NCBI GenBank assembly: GCA_002720475.1
Contig: PBIL01000022.1
Coordinates: 1 to 64,000, forward strand
Origin: Roseovarius sp.
Lineage (GTDB): Bacteria; Pseudomonadota; Alphaproteobacteria; Rhodobacterales; Rhodobacteraceae
Length of the DNA: 64,000 bases
Direction of reading: 5' to 3'
The notes beneath the pieces are model-generated. The model was not told the origin of the DNA. It worked only from the letters and a program-made list of their open reading frames with translations, and did not search any database. A program made the position numbers and the translations under genes. The stretch's first letter is position 1, and every line of letters begins with the position of its first letter. Positions 16,775 to 25,409 of the stretch are shown piece after piece.

Positions 16775-17575
16775 TCAGTCGAGCCCCATCTCGCGCATCA
16801 TCGCCTCGAGCCGCGGCACGTCCTCGGGATTGTTGAGTTCCCAGAACTGCCGCCCGCGCGCCTCGACCTCGACGCAGAGCACCGAGCGCCCGTTTTCCAG
16901 GAAACGCAGCTGTTCCAGCCCTTCGAGCTCTTCGAGCGGCCCCGCCTCCCAACCGGGATAACCGGCAAGCGCGTCGGGCCGGTAGGCATAGACGCCGACA
17001 TGATGAAAGACCGGGGTGGCGGCGTCCTCCGGGTAGCGCCGCGGGGTGTAGGGGATCACTTCCTTGGAAAAGTAGAGCGCATGGCCGCGCCGGTCGAAGA
17101 CGGCCGTGGTCCCGCCCACCCGGCCGGCCGCGCGGTCCCCGAGAAAGCCGTTGAGCGCGCGGCCGTCGCAGCGCAGCACCGGCGTGGCCACCTCGGCGGT
17201 CGGATCGGCGCGCAGACCGGCCAGCAGGTCCTCGATGAACCAGGGCGGGGTGAGCGGAGCATCGCCCTGCAGATTGACGACGATCTCGTAGCCGCTGCCA
17301 AGCGCGGCATGGGCCTCGGCACAGCGTTCGGTGCCGTTGACGCAGGTCTCGGAGGTCATCACAACCGCGGCGCCGAAGCCCTCGGCCGCGTCCCGGATGC
17401 GCGCATCATCGGTGGCGACGACCACGCGGTCCACGCCCGTCACCGCCATGGCCGCGCGCCAGGACCGCTCGATCAGTGTGCGCGCCACCCCGCCCGCGCC
17501 GGTCAGCGGCACCAGCGGTTTGCCCGGATAGCGGGTCGAGGCGTAGCGCGCGGGGATGACGATGAGGACCGACAT
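16775..17575 (-). CDS. kdsB: 3-deoxy-manno-octulosonate cytidylyltransferase KdsB
   Basis: A 266-aa enzyme that activates KDO as CMP-KDO for LPS core or capsule. The N-terminal motif VIPARYASTRYPGKPL is diagnostic, and VNLQGDAPL and the KEVIPY block follow. The cysQ stop is immediately adjacent (17576), so the two genes form one transcription unit. About 150 nt of AT-richer non-coding sequence separates it from galU downstream. Confidence 0.95.
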   Translation of the reverse strand: MSVLIVIPARYASTRYPGKPLVPLTGAGGVARTLIERSWRAAMAVTGVDRVVVATDDARIRDAAEGFGAAVVMTSETCVNGTERCAEAHAALGSGYEIVVNLQGDAPLTPPWFIEDLLAGLRADPTAEVATPVLRCDGRALNGFLGDRAAGRVGGTTAVFDRRGHALYFSKEVIPYTPRRYPEDAATPVFHHVGVYAYRPDALAGYPGWEAGPLEELEGLEQLRFLENGRSVLCVEVEARGRQFWELNNPEDVPRLEAMMREMGLD

Positions 17576-18406
17576 TCAGCCCGCCTTGAGATCGACGCCC
17601 GGGGCGCAGGCGATGAAGAACGGGTTCTCGAAGCCCGGCTTGCCATAGACGAGCGGCGTGAGATCGTCGAAGCGCAGCACGCGCCCGCCCGCGCCCGAGA
17701 GCACCGCGTGGCCCGCGGCGGTATCCCATTCCATCGTCCGGCCCAGACGCGGATAGAGATCCGCCTCGCCCGTGGCAACGAGGCAGAACTTGAGCGAGGA
17801 GCCCGCGCTCGTCATGTCCCGAACGGCGTATTTGCCGATATAGTCATCGGTCGCCTGATCGCGGTGCGATTTCGAGGCCACGACCATCAGCGCGTCATTG
17901 TCCGGCGCGGCCACCCGGATGGGACGGGTTTCGCCCGGTGCCTCCGGGTCGAACGGGCCGCTCTCCTCGACCGCGCCGCCATCGGCGCGCGTGTAGAACA
18001 TCCGCCCCTTGGCGGGCGCATAGACGATGCCACGGGTGGGCTGCCCGTTCTCGACCAGCGCGATATTGACGGTGAAATCGCCGCGCCGGTTGATGAATTC
18101 CTTGGTCCCGTCGAGCGGATCGACGATCAGAAAGCTCTGCACGCTCTGCCCGTGCGATGCGGCCTGCTCTTCCGTTACCAGCGCCACATCGGGGAACGCG
18201 GCCCGCAGACCGGCGGAAATCAGCGCATCGGCGGCCTCGTCGGCCTCCGTGACGGGGCTGGCATCGGATTTCACCCTCACGTCGAAATCCTCCGCCTCGT
18301 AAATCTCCATGATGCGCGCGCCCGCTTCCAGCGCCAGCCGCCGCATCACCGTCACAAGCCGTTCATACTCCAAATCGCCGTTCCTTTGCCCGTTTGCCGC
18401 CATCAT
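17576..18406 (-). CDS. cysQ: 3'(2'),5'-bisphosphate nucleotidase CysQ
   Basis: A 276-aa member of the lithium-sensitive phosphatase family that hydrolyses PAP to AMP. Metal-site motifs are SPVTEADEAADA, TEEQ and VDPLDGTKEF, and the second signature is WDTAAGHAVLSGAGG. KEF after DGT fits CysQ rather than inositol monophosphatase. MM at the start leaves 18406 or 18403 as options. It directly precedes kdsB; co-occurrence of cysQ with capsule and LPS genes is common in the group. Confidence 0.9.
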   Translation of the reverse strand: MMAANGQRNGDLEYERLVTVMRRLALEAGARIMEIYEAEDFDVRVKSDASPVTEADEAADALISAGLRAAFPDVALVTEEQAASHGQSVQSFLIVDPLDGTKEFINRRGDFTVNIALVENGQPTRGIVYAPAKGRMFYTRADGGAVEESGPFDPEAPGETRPIRVAAPDNDALMVVASKSHRDQATDDYIGKYAVRDMTSAGSSLKFCLVATGEADLYPRLGRTMEWDTAAGHAVLSGAGGRVLRFDDLTPLVYGKPGFENPFFIACAPGVDLKAG

Positions 18407-18508
18407 GCGGCGTTATTGCGTGTGTCATCCGCGCGACGTTATGATACGAGCGGGCGACGACGGCAAGAAACCTTTGGATGCAGGCCCGACGGCGAGAGGC
18501 GAGACGCG

Positions 18509-19330
18509 ATGTTCAGGACGGCACGCCCAAAGTCCGCGCTCCAGTCCGCCGCCACCATTCTGGAACTCATCTATCACGACACGGTGCGCAGCATCCGCAA
18601 GACGCATGGCAATGCGTTCATGGCGCTCGGCATGAATGTCATGACCGTGGTGATCATGGTTCTCGCCTTCTACCTGCTGTTCACCGTGCTCGGCCTCAAG
18701 GCGGCCAAGGTCCGCGGCGATTTTCTCTTGTTCATGATGTCGGGAATCTTTCTCTATCTCACGCATATCAAGGCCATGGGGGCCGTGGCCGGGGCCGACG
18801 GGCCCGCCTCGCCGATGATGCAGCACGCACCCATGAACACCGCGATCTCGATCGCATCCGGCGCGCTCGGCGCGCTCTACATCCAGGTACTGTCGCTCAT
18901 ACTCGTGCTGTTCGTCTATCACACGGTGTTCGTTCCGATCACGATTTACCAGCCCGTCTATGCCATGGGCATGGTGCTCGTGGCGTGGTTCACGGGCTGT
19001 GCCGTCGGGATGGTGCTGCTGGCGCTGCGGCCCTGGTTCCCGGGCTTCGTCAACATGTTCAAGTTGATCTACCAGCGCGCCAACATGATCGCTTCCGGGA
19101 AGATGTTCGTCGTCAACACCTTGCCGACGTTCATGTACCAGATGTTTGCCTGGAACCCGCTGTTTCACAACATCGACCAGGCCCGCGGCTTCGTCTTCAT
19201 CAACTATTTCCCGCATCGGACCTCATTGATGTATCCGCTCTATGTCGGGATCTGTCTTCTGATCCTGGGTCTTATCGGCGAATTCTACACCCGCCGTCAT
19301 GCCTCGTTGTCCTGGGACGCGCGTCGCTGA
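18509..19330 (+). CDS. Polysaccharide-export ABC transporter permease (KpsM/Wzm-like)
   Basis: A 273-aa inner-membrane protein of the ABC-2 type with about six hydrophobic segments. It begins MFRTARPKSALQSAATILEL; the ATG at 18509 is preferred because upstream sequence is non-coding. Helix 1 is MTVVIMVLAFYLLFTVLGL, and the C-terminal half has GFVNMFKLIYQRANMIASGK, as in capsule and O-antigen exporters. No ATPase partner (KpsT/Wzt) is adjacent, but the neighbouring kdsB, galU and galE fit a surface polysaccharide role. Confidence 0.8.
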   Translation: MFRTARPKSALQSAATILELIYHDTVRSIRKTHGNAFMALGMNVMTVVIMVLAFYLLFTVLGLKAAKVRGDFLLFMMSGIFLYLTHIKAMGAVAGADGPASPMMQHAPMNTAISIASGALGALYIQVLSLILVLFVYHTVFVPITIYQPVYAMGMVLVAWFTGCAVGMVLLALRPWFPGFVNMFKLIYQRANMIASGKMFVVNTLPTFMYQMFAWNPLFHNIDQARGFVFINYFPHRTSLMYPLYVGICLLILGLIGEFYTRRHASLSWDARR

Positions 19331-19354
19331 GCGGCGGGTTTCCCCGCGCGCCTC

Positions 19355-19383
19355 TTGACAAACGCGCCGGCATTCTGAATGCG
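19355..19383 (+). promoter_or_regulatory. Possible promoter for the phosphatase gene
   Basis: A perfect TTGACA hexamer stands at 19355-19360, 49 nt ahead of the phosphatase ATG, after a short GC hairpin-like stretch. The expected -10 region at 16-17 nt (GAATGC / AATGCG) is poor. The element could allow expression separate from the permease gene; the call rests mainly on the -35 hexamer. Confidence 0.35.
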
Positions 19384-19408
19384 CACCGGGAAACGAAGAC
19401 ATGAGCCC

Positions 19409-20179
19409 ATGACGCCGCTCCTATCGCGCTTCCTGCCTGGCCGGGCGCGCCGCGCCCGCGGGCAGGCCCCGGCCCCGATCCGTCCCGACCAGGCCTTCGT
19501 GGCCATCGGTGACGTCCATGGTCGGTCCGATCTGCTCTTTGCGATCGACGAACCGCTGGAGAGGCAGGCCGGCGGTCTGCCGGTCGTCTTCGTCGGCGAT
19601 TACGTGGACCGGGGCGAGCAGAGCCGCGAGGTGCTTCAGTTGCTCATGCAGGCCACCGCGCAGGATCCGCAGCGCGTGACCTGCCTCATGGGCAATCACG
19701 AGCGGATGCTGCTCGACGTGCTCGACGCGCCCGAAACCCATGGCGCGCGCTGGCTGCGCAACGGCGGCCTGCAGACGCTTGCCAGTTTCGGTGTGGCACC
19801 GCCGCAGGGCCCGAAGAACGAGCTGGATGCGCTGCTCGACATGCGCGCGGCGCTGGCCGAGGCCATGGGGCGCGCGATGATCGACTGGCTGCGCGCCCGC
19901 CCGCTTGCCTGGCAGAGCGGCAATGTCTGGGTGGTGCATGCCGGGGCCGACCCCGCGCAGCCGATGACGCAGCAGGCCGAGGAGGTGCTGCTCTGGGGCC
20001 ACCCGCGCTTTCGCCGGGAGTTGCGCGCGGACGGGCAATGGGTGATCCACGGCCATACCATCGTCGAGACCCCGCAGGCCCGCGACGGGCGCATTGCCAT
20101 CGACACCGGGGCCTATGCCACGGGCCGGCTGACCGCCGCGCTCGTGGACCCTGACGGCGTGCGCTTTCTTCAGACCTGA
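19409..20179 (+). CDS. Metallophosphoesterase, PPP-type protein phosphatase family
   Basis: A 256-aa protein with all the di-metal PPP motifs: GDVHGR, GDYVDRG, GNHE, a histidine in VVHAGAD, and GHT near the end. This order and length fit bacterial PrpA/ApaH-like Ser/Thr phosphatases. The basic N-terminus (RFLPGRARRARG) precedes the domain. An upstream ATG at 19401 terminates after three codons, so 19409 is used. It lies downstream of the polysaccharide permease on the same strand. Target unknown. Confidence 0.88.
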   Translation: MTPLLSRFLPGRARRARGQAPAPIRPDQAFVAIGDVHGRSDLLFAIDEPLERQAGGLPVVFVGDYVDRGEQSREVLQLLMQATAQDPQRVTCLMGNHERMLLDVLDAPETHGARWLRNGGLQTLASFGVAPPQGPKNELDALLDMRAALAEAMGRAMIDWLRARPLAWQSGNVWVVHAGADPAQPMTQQAEEVLLWGHPRFRRELRADGQWVIHGHTIVETPQARDGRIAIDTGAYATGRLTAALVDPDGVRFLQT

Positions 20180-20379
20180 CCGACGGCCGGAACGATTTTA
20201 GGTGAATGCCTGATACTGCGTGCTTGGCAGCGCGGGGCGCGCCGGGTTATCCTTCCGGTGTTCGGGCCAGGATGGCCGGGACCTTCCAGAGAGATCACGT
20301 GTGGTGCGTAGGGAGCACGTGGGGTAACGGGGGGTGTCGGCTCTGGCGCGGATGCCCTCCGTTTGTCGCCGTTACCCGG
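20180..20379. other. Non-coding gap with inverted repeats, convergent genes
   Basis: No convincing ORF is seen. Two perfect CACGTG palindromes stand at 20296-20301 and 20316-20321. A 9-bp inverted pair, GGGTAACGG (20322-20330) and CCGTTACCC (20369-20377), encloses 38 nt and ends 2 nt beyond the stop of the EVE gene. The latter may serve as a terminator-like stem for either convergent gene, but it lacks a T-run. Confidence 0.5.
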
Positions 20380-20799
20380 TCAGGGCACCAGCCCCGCCAG
20401 ATCGCAGACGATCCGCCATTCCTCGGGCGTGACCGGCTGCACCGACAGGCGGGAGTTCCTCACCAGCACCATCTCCGAGAGCCGCGGATCGGCCTTGATC
20501 TCTTCGAGCGTCACCGGTCGCGGAGCCGTCTCCAGCGCGCGGATATCGACGCATTCCCACCGGGGATCGTCGGTCGTGCTGTCGGGATGGGCGCGCGCGA
20601 TCACCTCCACCGTGCCGACCACGGCCTTTTCGGTCTGGGAATGGTAGAAGAAACCGCGATCGCCCACCTCCATCTCGCGCATGAAGTTGCGCGCCTGGTA
20701 ATTGCGCACGCCGTCCCATTCCTCGCCCGCCGCGCCGCGGGCCAGCTGATCGGCCCAGGACCATGTGGCGGGCTCGGACTTGAACAGCCAGTAGCGCAT
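20380..20799 (-). CDS. EVE-domain protein (thymocyte nuclear protein 1-like)
   Basis: A 139-aa single-domain protein starting [15 protein letters not shown]. The EVE fold signature is visible: WLFKSEP, WDGVRNYQARNFM, FYHSQTEKAVVG, and RLSVQPVTPEEW at the end. EVE domains are related to YTH/PUA folds and are thought to recognise modified bases in DNA or RNA. Its start shares one base with the YciI-like stop (TGATG), making it the last gene of tsaD-gpsA-yciI-EVE. Its company with the tRNA-modifying gene tsaD suggests RNA, but no target is proven. Confidence 0.9.
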   Translation of the reverse strand: MRYWLFKSEPATWSWADQLARGAAGEEWDGVRNYQARNFMREMEVGDRGFFYHSQTEKAVVGTVEVIARAHPDSTTDDPRWECVDIRALETAPRPVTLEEIKADPRLSEMVLVRNSRLSVQPVTPEEWRIVCDLAGLVP

Positions 20800-21071
20800 C
20801 AGATGACCTTCTTCCACGCGATCAGATCGACCGAGGCGAAGAGCCCGGCCTTCGCATAGGGATCGTTGGCCGCCCAGTCGCGCGCGGCGGCCATGTCCGC
20901 GACATCGAGCACGACGAGCGAGCCGATCATCCCGCCCGCCTCATCGAGCAGGGGGCCGGCCTGGCTCACGACGCCCGTTTCCTTCAGATAGGCCAGATGC
21001 GCCTCGCGGTTGTCGAGGCGGGTTTGCAGCGCGCCGGGCTTGTCGCGGGCGATAATGGCAATCAGCATCAT
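20799..21071 (-). CDS. YciI-like (YCII-domain) protein
   Basis: A 90-aa protein of the YCII ferredoxin-like family. It begins [19 protein letters not shown], and the conserved HLAYLKETG with the histidine follows, then [10 protein letters not shown] near the end. Some family members are dehalogenase-like or EthD-related, but most have no known activity. It overlaps gpsA by 4 nt and the EVE gene by 1 nt. Confidence 0.85.
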   Translation of the reverse strand: MMLIAIIARDKPGALQTRLDNREAHLAYLKETGVVSQAGPLLDEAGGMIGSLVVLDVADMAAARDWAANDPYAKAGLFASVDLIAWKKVI

Positions 21072-22021
21072 TCCTCCCTGAGCGGTCTTGAGAGCAGCAT
21101 ATCCATCGCCTGCGCGACGCGCAATTCGCCCGAGACGAGCGCCGCCACCGCCGCCGTCACCGGCAGGTCGAGCCCGAGCGCGCGGGCGCGGGCAAGGGCG
21201 GCGCGCGCGGTCGCGGCCCCCTCGACGGTGATCGCGGGGTCAAAGGCCGCGCCCTTCCCCAGGCTCTTGCCGAAACGGTAATTGCGCGACTGCGCCGAGG
21301 TGCAGGTGAGCGCCAGATCGCCCAGCCCCGCAAGCCCCGCCAGCGTCTCGGGCCGCGCGCCAAGCGCGGCGGCGAGCCGGTTCATCTCGGCAAAGCCGCG
21401 CGTCATCAGCGCCGCGCGCGCGCTCTCGCCCAGACCCGCGCCCATTGCCGCGCCGCAGGCGATGGCGATGACGTTCTTGAGCGCGCCGCCCAGTTCCGCA
21501 CCCGTCATGTCGGTGCTGCGATAAAGCCGCAGCGTGGGCGTGGAAAGCGCCGCCTGAAGCGCGCGGCCCGTCTGCGGCTCGGCGCAGGCCAGGGTCAGCG
21601 CCGTCGGCAGCCCGCGCGCGATATCCGTGGCGAAACTCGGCCCGGTGAGGATCGCGGGCACCGCTTCGGGGACGCTCCGCGCGATGAGGGCGGTGGGGCC
21701 AAGGCCGGTCGCGAGGTCCATCCCCTTGCAGCAGGCCACCAGCGGGCGGGCAAGCCGCGCGCGATGTTCCGTCAGAAACCCGCCGAGCGCCTGCATCGGC
21801 ATGGCCAGAAGGCAGGGGCCATCCCCCTCCGGCAGCGCGCCCGCGATCACCCGGACCGCCTCCGGCAGGGCGATGCCCGGCAGGCGCCGGGCATTCTCGC
21901 GCGCCGACTCGATCGCGGCGGCGTGGTCCTTGTCCCGCGCCCAGAGCGTCACCGGCCCGTTCTGCGCCAGCACCACCGCCAGCGCCGTGCCGAACGCCCC
22001 CGCGCCGCAGATCAGCGTCAT
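21068..22021 (-). CDS. gpsA: NAD(P)H glycerol-3-phosphate dehydrogenase GpsA
   Basis: A 317-aa cytoplasmic enzyme that reduces dihydroxyacetone phosphate to sn-glycerol 3-phosphate for phospholipid synthesis. The dinucleotide motif [10 protein letters not shown] is at the N-terminus. LVACCKGMD and the [11 protein letters not shown] block with the catalytic lysine are present, followed by [11 protein letters not shown]. It is coupled to tsaD by an ATGA overlap and to the YciI gene likewise. Confidence 0.95.
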   Translation of the reverse strand: MTLICGAGAFGTALAVVLAQNGPVTLWARDKDHAAAIESARENARRLPGIALPEAVRVIAGALPEGDGPCLLAMPMQALGGFLTEHRARLARPLVACCKGMDLATGLGPTALIARSVPEAVPAILTGPSFATDIARGLPTALTLACAEPQTGRALQAALSTPTLRLYRSTDMTGAELGGALKNVIAIACGAAMGAGLGESARAALMTRGFAEMNRLAAALGARPETLAGLAGLGDLALTCTSAQSRNYRFGKSLGKGAAFDPAITVEGAATARAALARARALGLDLPVTAAVAALVSGELRVAQAMDMLLSRPLREE

Positions 22022-23100
22022 GCCTTGGCCCCCCGCTTGCCATGGCCCAGCATGGGCGGGCTCGCGCCGTCGAGCGGCCAGCGCGGGCGCGCGACGAGCG
22101 TCATGTCGTCGCGCCGCCCCAGCCGGTAGAGCTCCGCCCCCGCATGGGCGATCATCGCCGCATTGTCGGTGCAGAGCGCCATCGGCGGCGCGACAAAGCG
22201 CGCGCCCTGCGCCTCGGCCACCGCCATGAGCGCGGCGCGGATCGGCCCGTTGGCCGCCACCCCGCCCGCAACGGCCAGGACCGGCGCGCCGGCTGCCGCC
22301 AGCGCGCGGCGCGTCTTCTCCGCCAGCACCTCGCAGACCGCCGCCTGAAACCCGGCGCAGAGATCGGCCCGGTCCTGCCGGGTGATCCCGCCCTGTTCCG
22401 CCAGCCGCGCATCGCGCGCCCGCAGCACCGCCGTCTTGAGCCCCGAGAACGACAGATCGCAGCCCTCCCGGTCCAGAAGCGGGCGCGGCAGGCGAAAGCG
22501 GTCCGCGTCGCCCGCGCGGGCCGCGCGCTCAACCTCCGGCCCGCCGGGCTGCGGCAGGCCCAGAAGCCGCGCCACCTTGTCGAAGGCCTCGCCGGGCGCG
22601 TCGTCGATCGTGCCACCGAGGCGGGTAAACGCCTCGGGCCCCGCGACGGTCAGGAACTGGCAATGCCCGCCAGAGACGAGCAGCATCAGGTAGGGATAGG
22701 CCACCCCATGTGTCAGCCGCGGCGTGAGCGCGTGACCGGCCAGGTGGTTGACCCCGATGAGCGGCAGGCCCGCGCCCGCGGCGATCCCCTTGGCGCACAT
22801 GACGCCCGCCAGCACCCCGCCGATCAGCCCCGGCCCGGCGGTCACTGCCACCGCATCCACCTGCGCAAGGGGCGTGCCCGCCTGCGCGAGCGCCTCCCGG
22901 ACGGCAAGATCCGCCTTCTCGGCATGGGCGCGCGCCGCGATCTCCGGCACCACCCCGCCAAAGGCGGCATGAAGCGCCTCCTGCCCCAGCACCACCGAGG
23001 ACAGGATCTCGGGGCCATGCGCGCCCATGCGCAGCACTGCGGCGGCGGTATCGTCGCAGCTGCTCTCGATCCCGAGGATGGTCAGCGTCTCGTGCATCAT
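22018..23100 (-). CDS. tsaD: tRNA t6A threonylcarbamoyltransferase TsaD
   Basis: A 360-aa ASKHA-fold protein that transfers threonylcarbamoyl to A37 of ANN-decoding tRNAs. It starts at one of two adjacent ATGs (23100 or 23097). The metal-binding motif NHLAGHAL gives His119 and His123. [13 protein letters not shown] at the N-terminus, VSGGHCQF, and SFSGLKTA are all family hallmarks. It heads the operon with gpsA and is divergent from hemD with 70 nt between starts. Confidence 0.95.
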   Translation of the reverse strand: MMHETLTILGIESSCDDTAAAVLRMGAHGPEILSSVVLGQEALHAAFGGVVPEIAARAHAEKADLAVREALAQAGTPLAQVDAVAVTAGPGLIGGVLAGVMCAKGIAAGAGLPLIGVNHLAGHALTPRLTHGVAYPYLMLLVSGGHCQFLTVAGPEAFTRLGGTIDDAPGEAFDKVARLLGLPQPGGPEVERAARAGDADRFRLPRPLLDREGCDLSFSGLKTAVLRARDARLAEQGGITRQDRADLCAGFQAAVCEVLAEKTRRALAAAGAPVLAVAGGVAANGPIRAALMAVAEAQGARFVAPPMALCTDNAAMIAHAGAELYRLGRRDDMTLVARPRWPLDGASPPMLGHGKRGAKA

Positions 23101-23109
23101 GGCCCGGCA

Positions 23110-23138
23110 TTGCCTCAAGGGTGCGAGGCAGGTAACAC
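23110..23138 (+). promoter_or_regulatory. Possible hemD promoter in the tsaD-hemD gap
   Basis: TTGCCT (23110-23115) and TAACAC (23133-23138) are separated by 17 nt, 32 nt before the hemD ATG. Both hexamers are imperfect but the spacing is ideal. The same gap must hold the tsaD promoter on the other strand. Confidence 0.35.
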
Positions 23139-23170
23139 CTTGCGAGCCGCCCAACAACTGCCGAGAGCCG

Positions 23171-23899
23171 ATGACCACGCTTCTCATCACCCGGCCCGAG
23201 CCAGAGGCCAGCCGCATGGCCGATCGCCTGCGGCCCGCGATGCCGGGGGTGCGCGTGCTTGTCTCCCCGCTCATGGAGATCGTGTTTGGCGGCACGCTGC
23301 CGGACCTGACCGGGCGCGAGGTGCTGGTCTTCACCTCGCGCCACGGGGTCGAGGGTTTCTGCCGCCTGTCGCCGCGCCGCGACCTGCGCGCCTATGCCGT
23401 GGGAGAGGCGACGGCCGAAGCGGCCCGCGCGCGCGGCTTCGACGCATGCCCGGCGGGGGGCGATGCCGCCGCGCTGCTCGCGCTCATCGGGCGGGACGGC
23501 ACCACGGGCCCCTTCCTGCATCCGCGCGGCGCGCATGTTGCCGCCGATATCGCCGGAACCCTGCGCGCGCGCGGCCACGACGCGGCCGAGGCGGTGGTCT
23601 ACACGCAGGAGGCGCGGCCGCTCTCGTCCGAGGCGCGCGCGGCGCTTGCGGGCCATGCCCCGGTGATCCTGCCGCTTCTGTCGCCGCGCAGCGGGCGGCT
23701 GTTCTTCGCGGAGGCGGGTCCGGTCCGCGCGCCGCTTCTTGTCGCGGCACTCAGCCGCAATGTCGCCGCAACCGTTCCCGAGGGGGCCGCGCGCCGCCTG
23801 AGCGTTGCAAAAAACCCAGATCTGGCGGCGCTCTGCGCCGTGCTGCGCGACCTGGCAGGCCATGCCAAGCGGGTTGAGGGCGAGGGGGGCGCGCAGTAA
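23171..23899 (+). CDS. hemD: Uroporphyrinogen-III synthase HemD
   Basis: A 242-aa protein that closes and inverts hydroxymethylbilane to uroporphyrinogen III. The start [20 protein letters not shown] and the first-domain motif [13 protein letters not shown] are typical of the weakly conserved HemD family, as is the lone [15 protein letters not shown]. The assignment is strengthened by the gene order hemD, mitofilin-like, hemY, which recurs in Rhodobacterales. Confidence 0.85.
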   Translation: MTTLLITRPEPEASRMADRLRPAMPGVRVLVSPLMEIVFGGTLPDLTGREVLVFTSRHGVEGFCRLSPRRDLRAYAVGEATAEAARARGFDACPAGGDAAALLALIGRDGTTGPFLHPRGAHVAADIAGTLRARGHDAAEAVVYTQEARPLSSEARAALAGHAPVILPLLSPRSGRLFFAEAGPVRAPLLVAALSRNVAATVPEGAARRLSVAKNPDLAALCAVLRDLAGHAKRVEGEGGAQ

Positions 23900-23947
23900 G
23901 GTCGGCGCGACAGCGTGAGGTGACCAGATTCGAAAGGTTGGCGGGCC

Positions 23948-25390
23948 GTGGCGAAGAAGAAGACAAACCGGACAGGGAAGGCCGAGGCGCACGAGCCCGA
24001 CCCCGGCGCGACGCGCGCGCCTCTTCAGCCTGCCGAGCCGGCCACGGAGGAGGCGCAAGATCCCTCCATGCCTCCGAATCCCGAACCGGATGCGGATACC
24101 AGGGCTTCGGCCGAAACGGGCGCGCCCGATGACGCGGACCGCGGCAATCCGCCCGAGGAGGGGGCCGCGCCGCCGGTGGCCGGGGCGCAGAAGGCCGCGC
24201 CCGAGCCGGCTGCAGAGGCTCGCAGCGAGGACATGCCGGATGCCTCGTCGCCCGAAACGGACAACGCGGCCGCTGCCGGTACGGCCGGTGATATGGCCGG
24301 GCAGGATGCGCCGGACGAGGCCGCGCCGCAGATGGCGGAGGCTGCGACCGAACCCGCAGAGGAGCCCGCCGAACCCGCCGAGGCCAGGCCCGCCCCCGTG
24401 GTGCGCACCGAACAGGTGACGGTGCGCAAGGGCGGGTTCTGGTCGATGCTGCTGGGTGGGATCGTCGCCGCCGGGATCGGCGTTCTGGCCGCGCCGCATC
24501 TGCAACCGCTGCTGCCACCCGGCTGGGGACTGTCCGAGGAAACCGGCGTGGACGCGGCCGCGTTCGAGGCGCAGGCCGCGCGCATCGCCGCGCTCGAGGC
24601 GCAGCTTTCCGATCTCGACATTCCGGCCGATCAGAGCGCCGCCGTGGAGGGGCTGAGCCAGACCGTGACCGACCTGACCGGCCGGATCGCGGCGCTGGAG
24701 GCGCAGGTGGCGGACCTGGCCGCGCGTCCTGCATCCGGCCCCGCGCCGGACGGGGCCACCGGCGAGACGGTCGCGGCGCTCGAGGAGCGGCTCGCGGAGC
24801 AGACCGCCGAGGATGCGGCGCAGCAAAGCGCCATCGACGCGCTGCGCGCCGAGATCGCCGCGCTGAAGGACGAGGCCGCCGCCGAGGAGGCCGCCGCGCG
24901 CGACAGCGCGCAGGCGGTGCTGCGCCGCGCCGCGCTCACCCGGATCCGCACCGCGCTTGATACCGGCGAGAGCTTTGCCGCCGCCCTCTCCGAATTGCGC
25001 GGCACCGGTGCCGAGGTGCCCGAGGCGCTTGCCGCGCTTGCCGAGACCGGCGTGCCGACCCGCGCCGCCCTGGCCGAGAGCTTTCCCGAGGCCGCGCGCG
25101 CAGCCCTTGCCGCGGCGCGCGCCGAGGCGGGCGAGGGCGCGTCGGTCAGCGCCTTCCTGCGCTCGCAGCTTGGCATGCGCTCGCTCACCCCGCGCGCGGG
25201 GGATGACCCGGATGCCGTGCTCTCGCGCGCCGAGGCGGCGCTTGCCGAAGGGCGGCTTTCCGACGCGCTGGCCGAGATCGAGGCCCTGCCCGAGACCGCG
25301 CGCGCGGCCATGGCCGACTGGGCCGCTCAGGCCCGCAGCCGGGCCGATGCGCTGGTCGCCGCCGAGGCGCTCTCGGCGGCGATGAATTGA
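23948..25390 (+). CDS. Mitofilin-like (COG4223) inner-membrane protein
   Basis: A 480-aa protein starting at GTG. Residues 1-160 are a disordered, acidic, Ala/Pro/Glu-rich tail; a single membrane helix follows (about 165-183, GFWSMLLGGIVAAGIGVLA). Then comes a long alanine-rich coiled coil (roughly 195-300) and a helical C-terminal domain. This N-in anchor plus coiled coil matches the alphaproteobacterial relatives of mitochondrial mitofilin/Mic60, which sit with hem genes and are implied in membrane organisation. Its place between hemD and hemY is the classical context. Exact function in this organism is inferred. Confidence 0.8.
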   Translation: MAKKKTNRTGKAEAHEPDPGATRAPLQPAEPATEEAQDPSMPPNPEPDADTRASAETGAPDDADRGNPPEEGAAPPVAGAQKAAPEPAAEARSEDMPDASSPETDNAAAAGTAGDMAGQDAPDEAAPQMAEAATEPAEEPAEPAEARPAPVVRTEQVTVRKGGFWSMLLGGIVAAGIGVLAAPHLQPLLPPGWGLSEETGVDAAAFEAQAARIAALEAQLSDLDIPADQSAAVEGLSQTVTDLTGRIAALEAQVADLAARPASGPAPDGATGETVAALEERLAEQTAEDAAQQSAIDALRAEIAALKDEAAAEEAAARDSAQAVLRRAALTRIRTALDTGESFAAALSELRGTGAEVPEALAALAETGVPTRAALAESFPEAARAALAAARAEAGEGASVSAFLRSQLGMRSLTPRAGDDPDAVLSRAEAALAEGRLSDALAEIEALPETARAAMADWAAQARSRADALVAAEALSAAMN

Positions 25391-25409
25391 GGTTGAAAGG
25401 GCATTTTCC

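Noticed and set aside
16439..18508. Plus-strand frame continuous with the export permease ORF
   Set aside because: Before 18509 it is antisense to galU, kdsB and cysQ; the permease starts at the ATG with family likeness.
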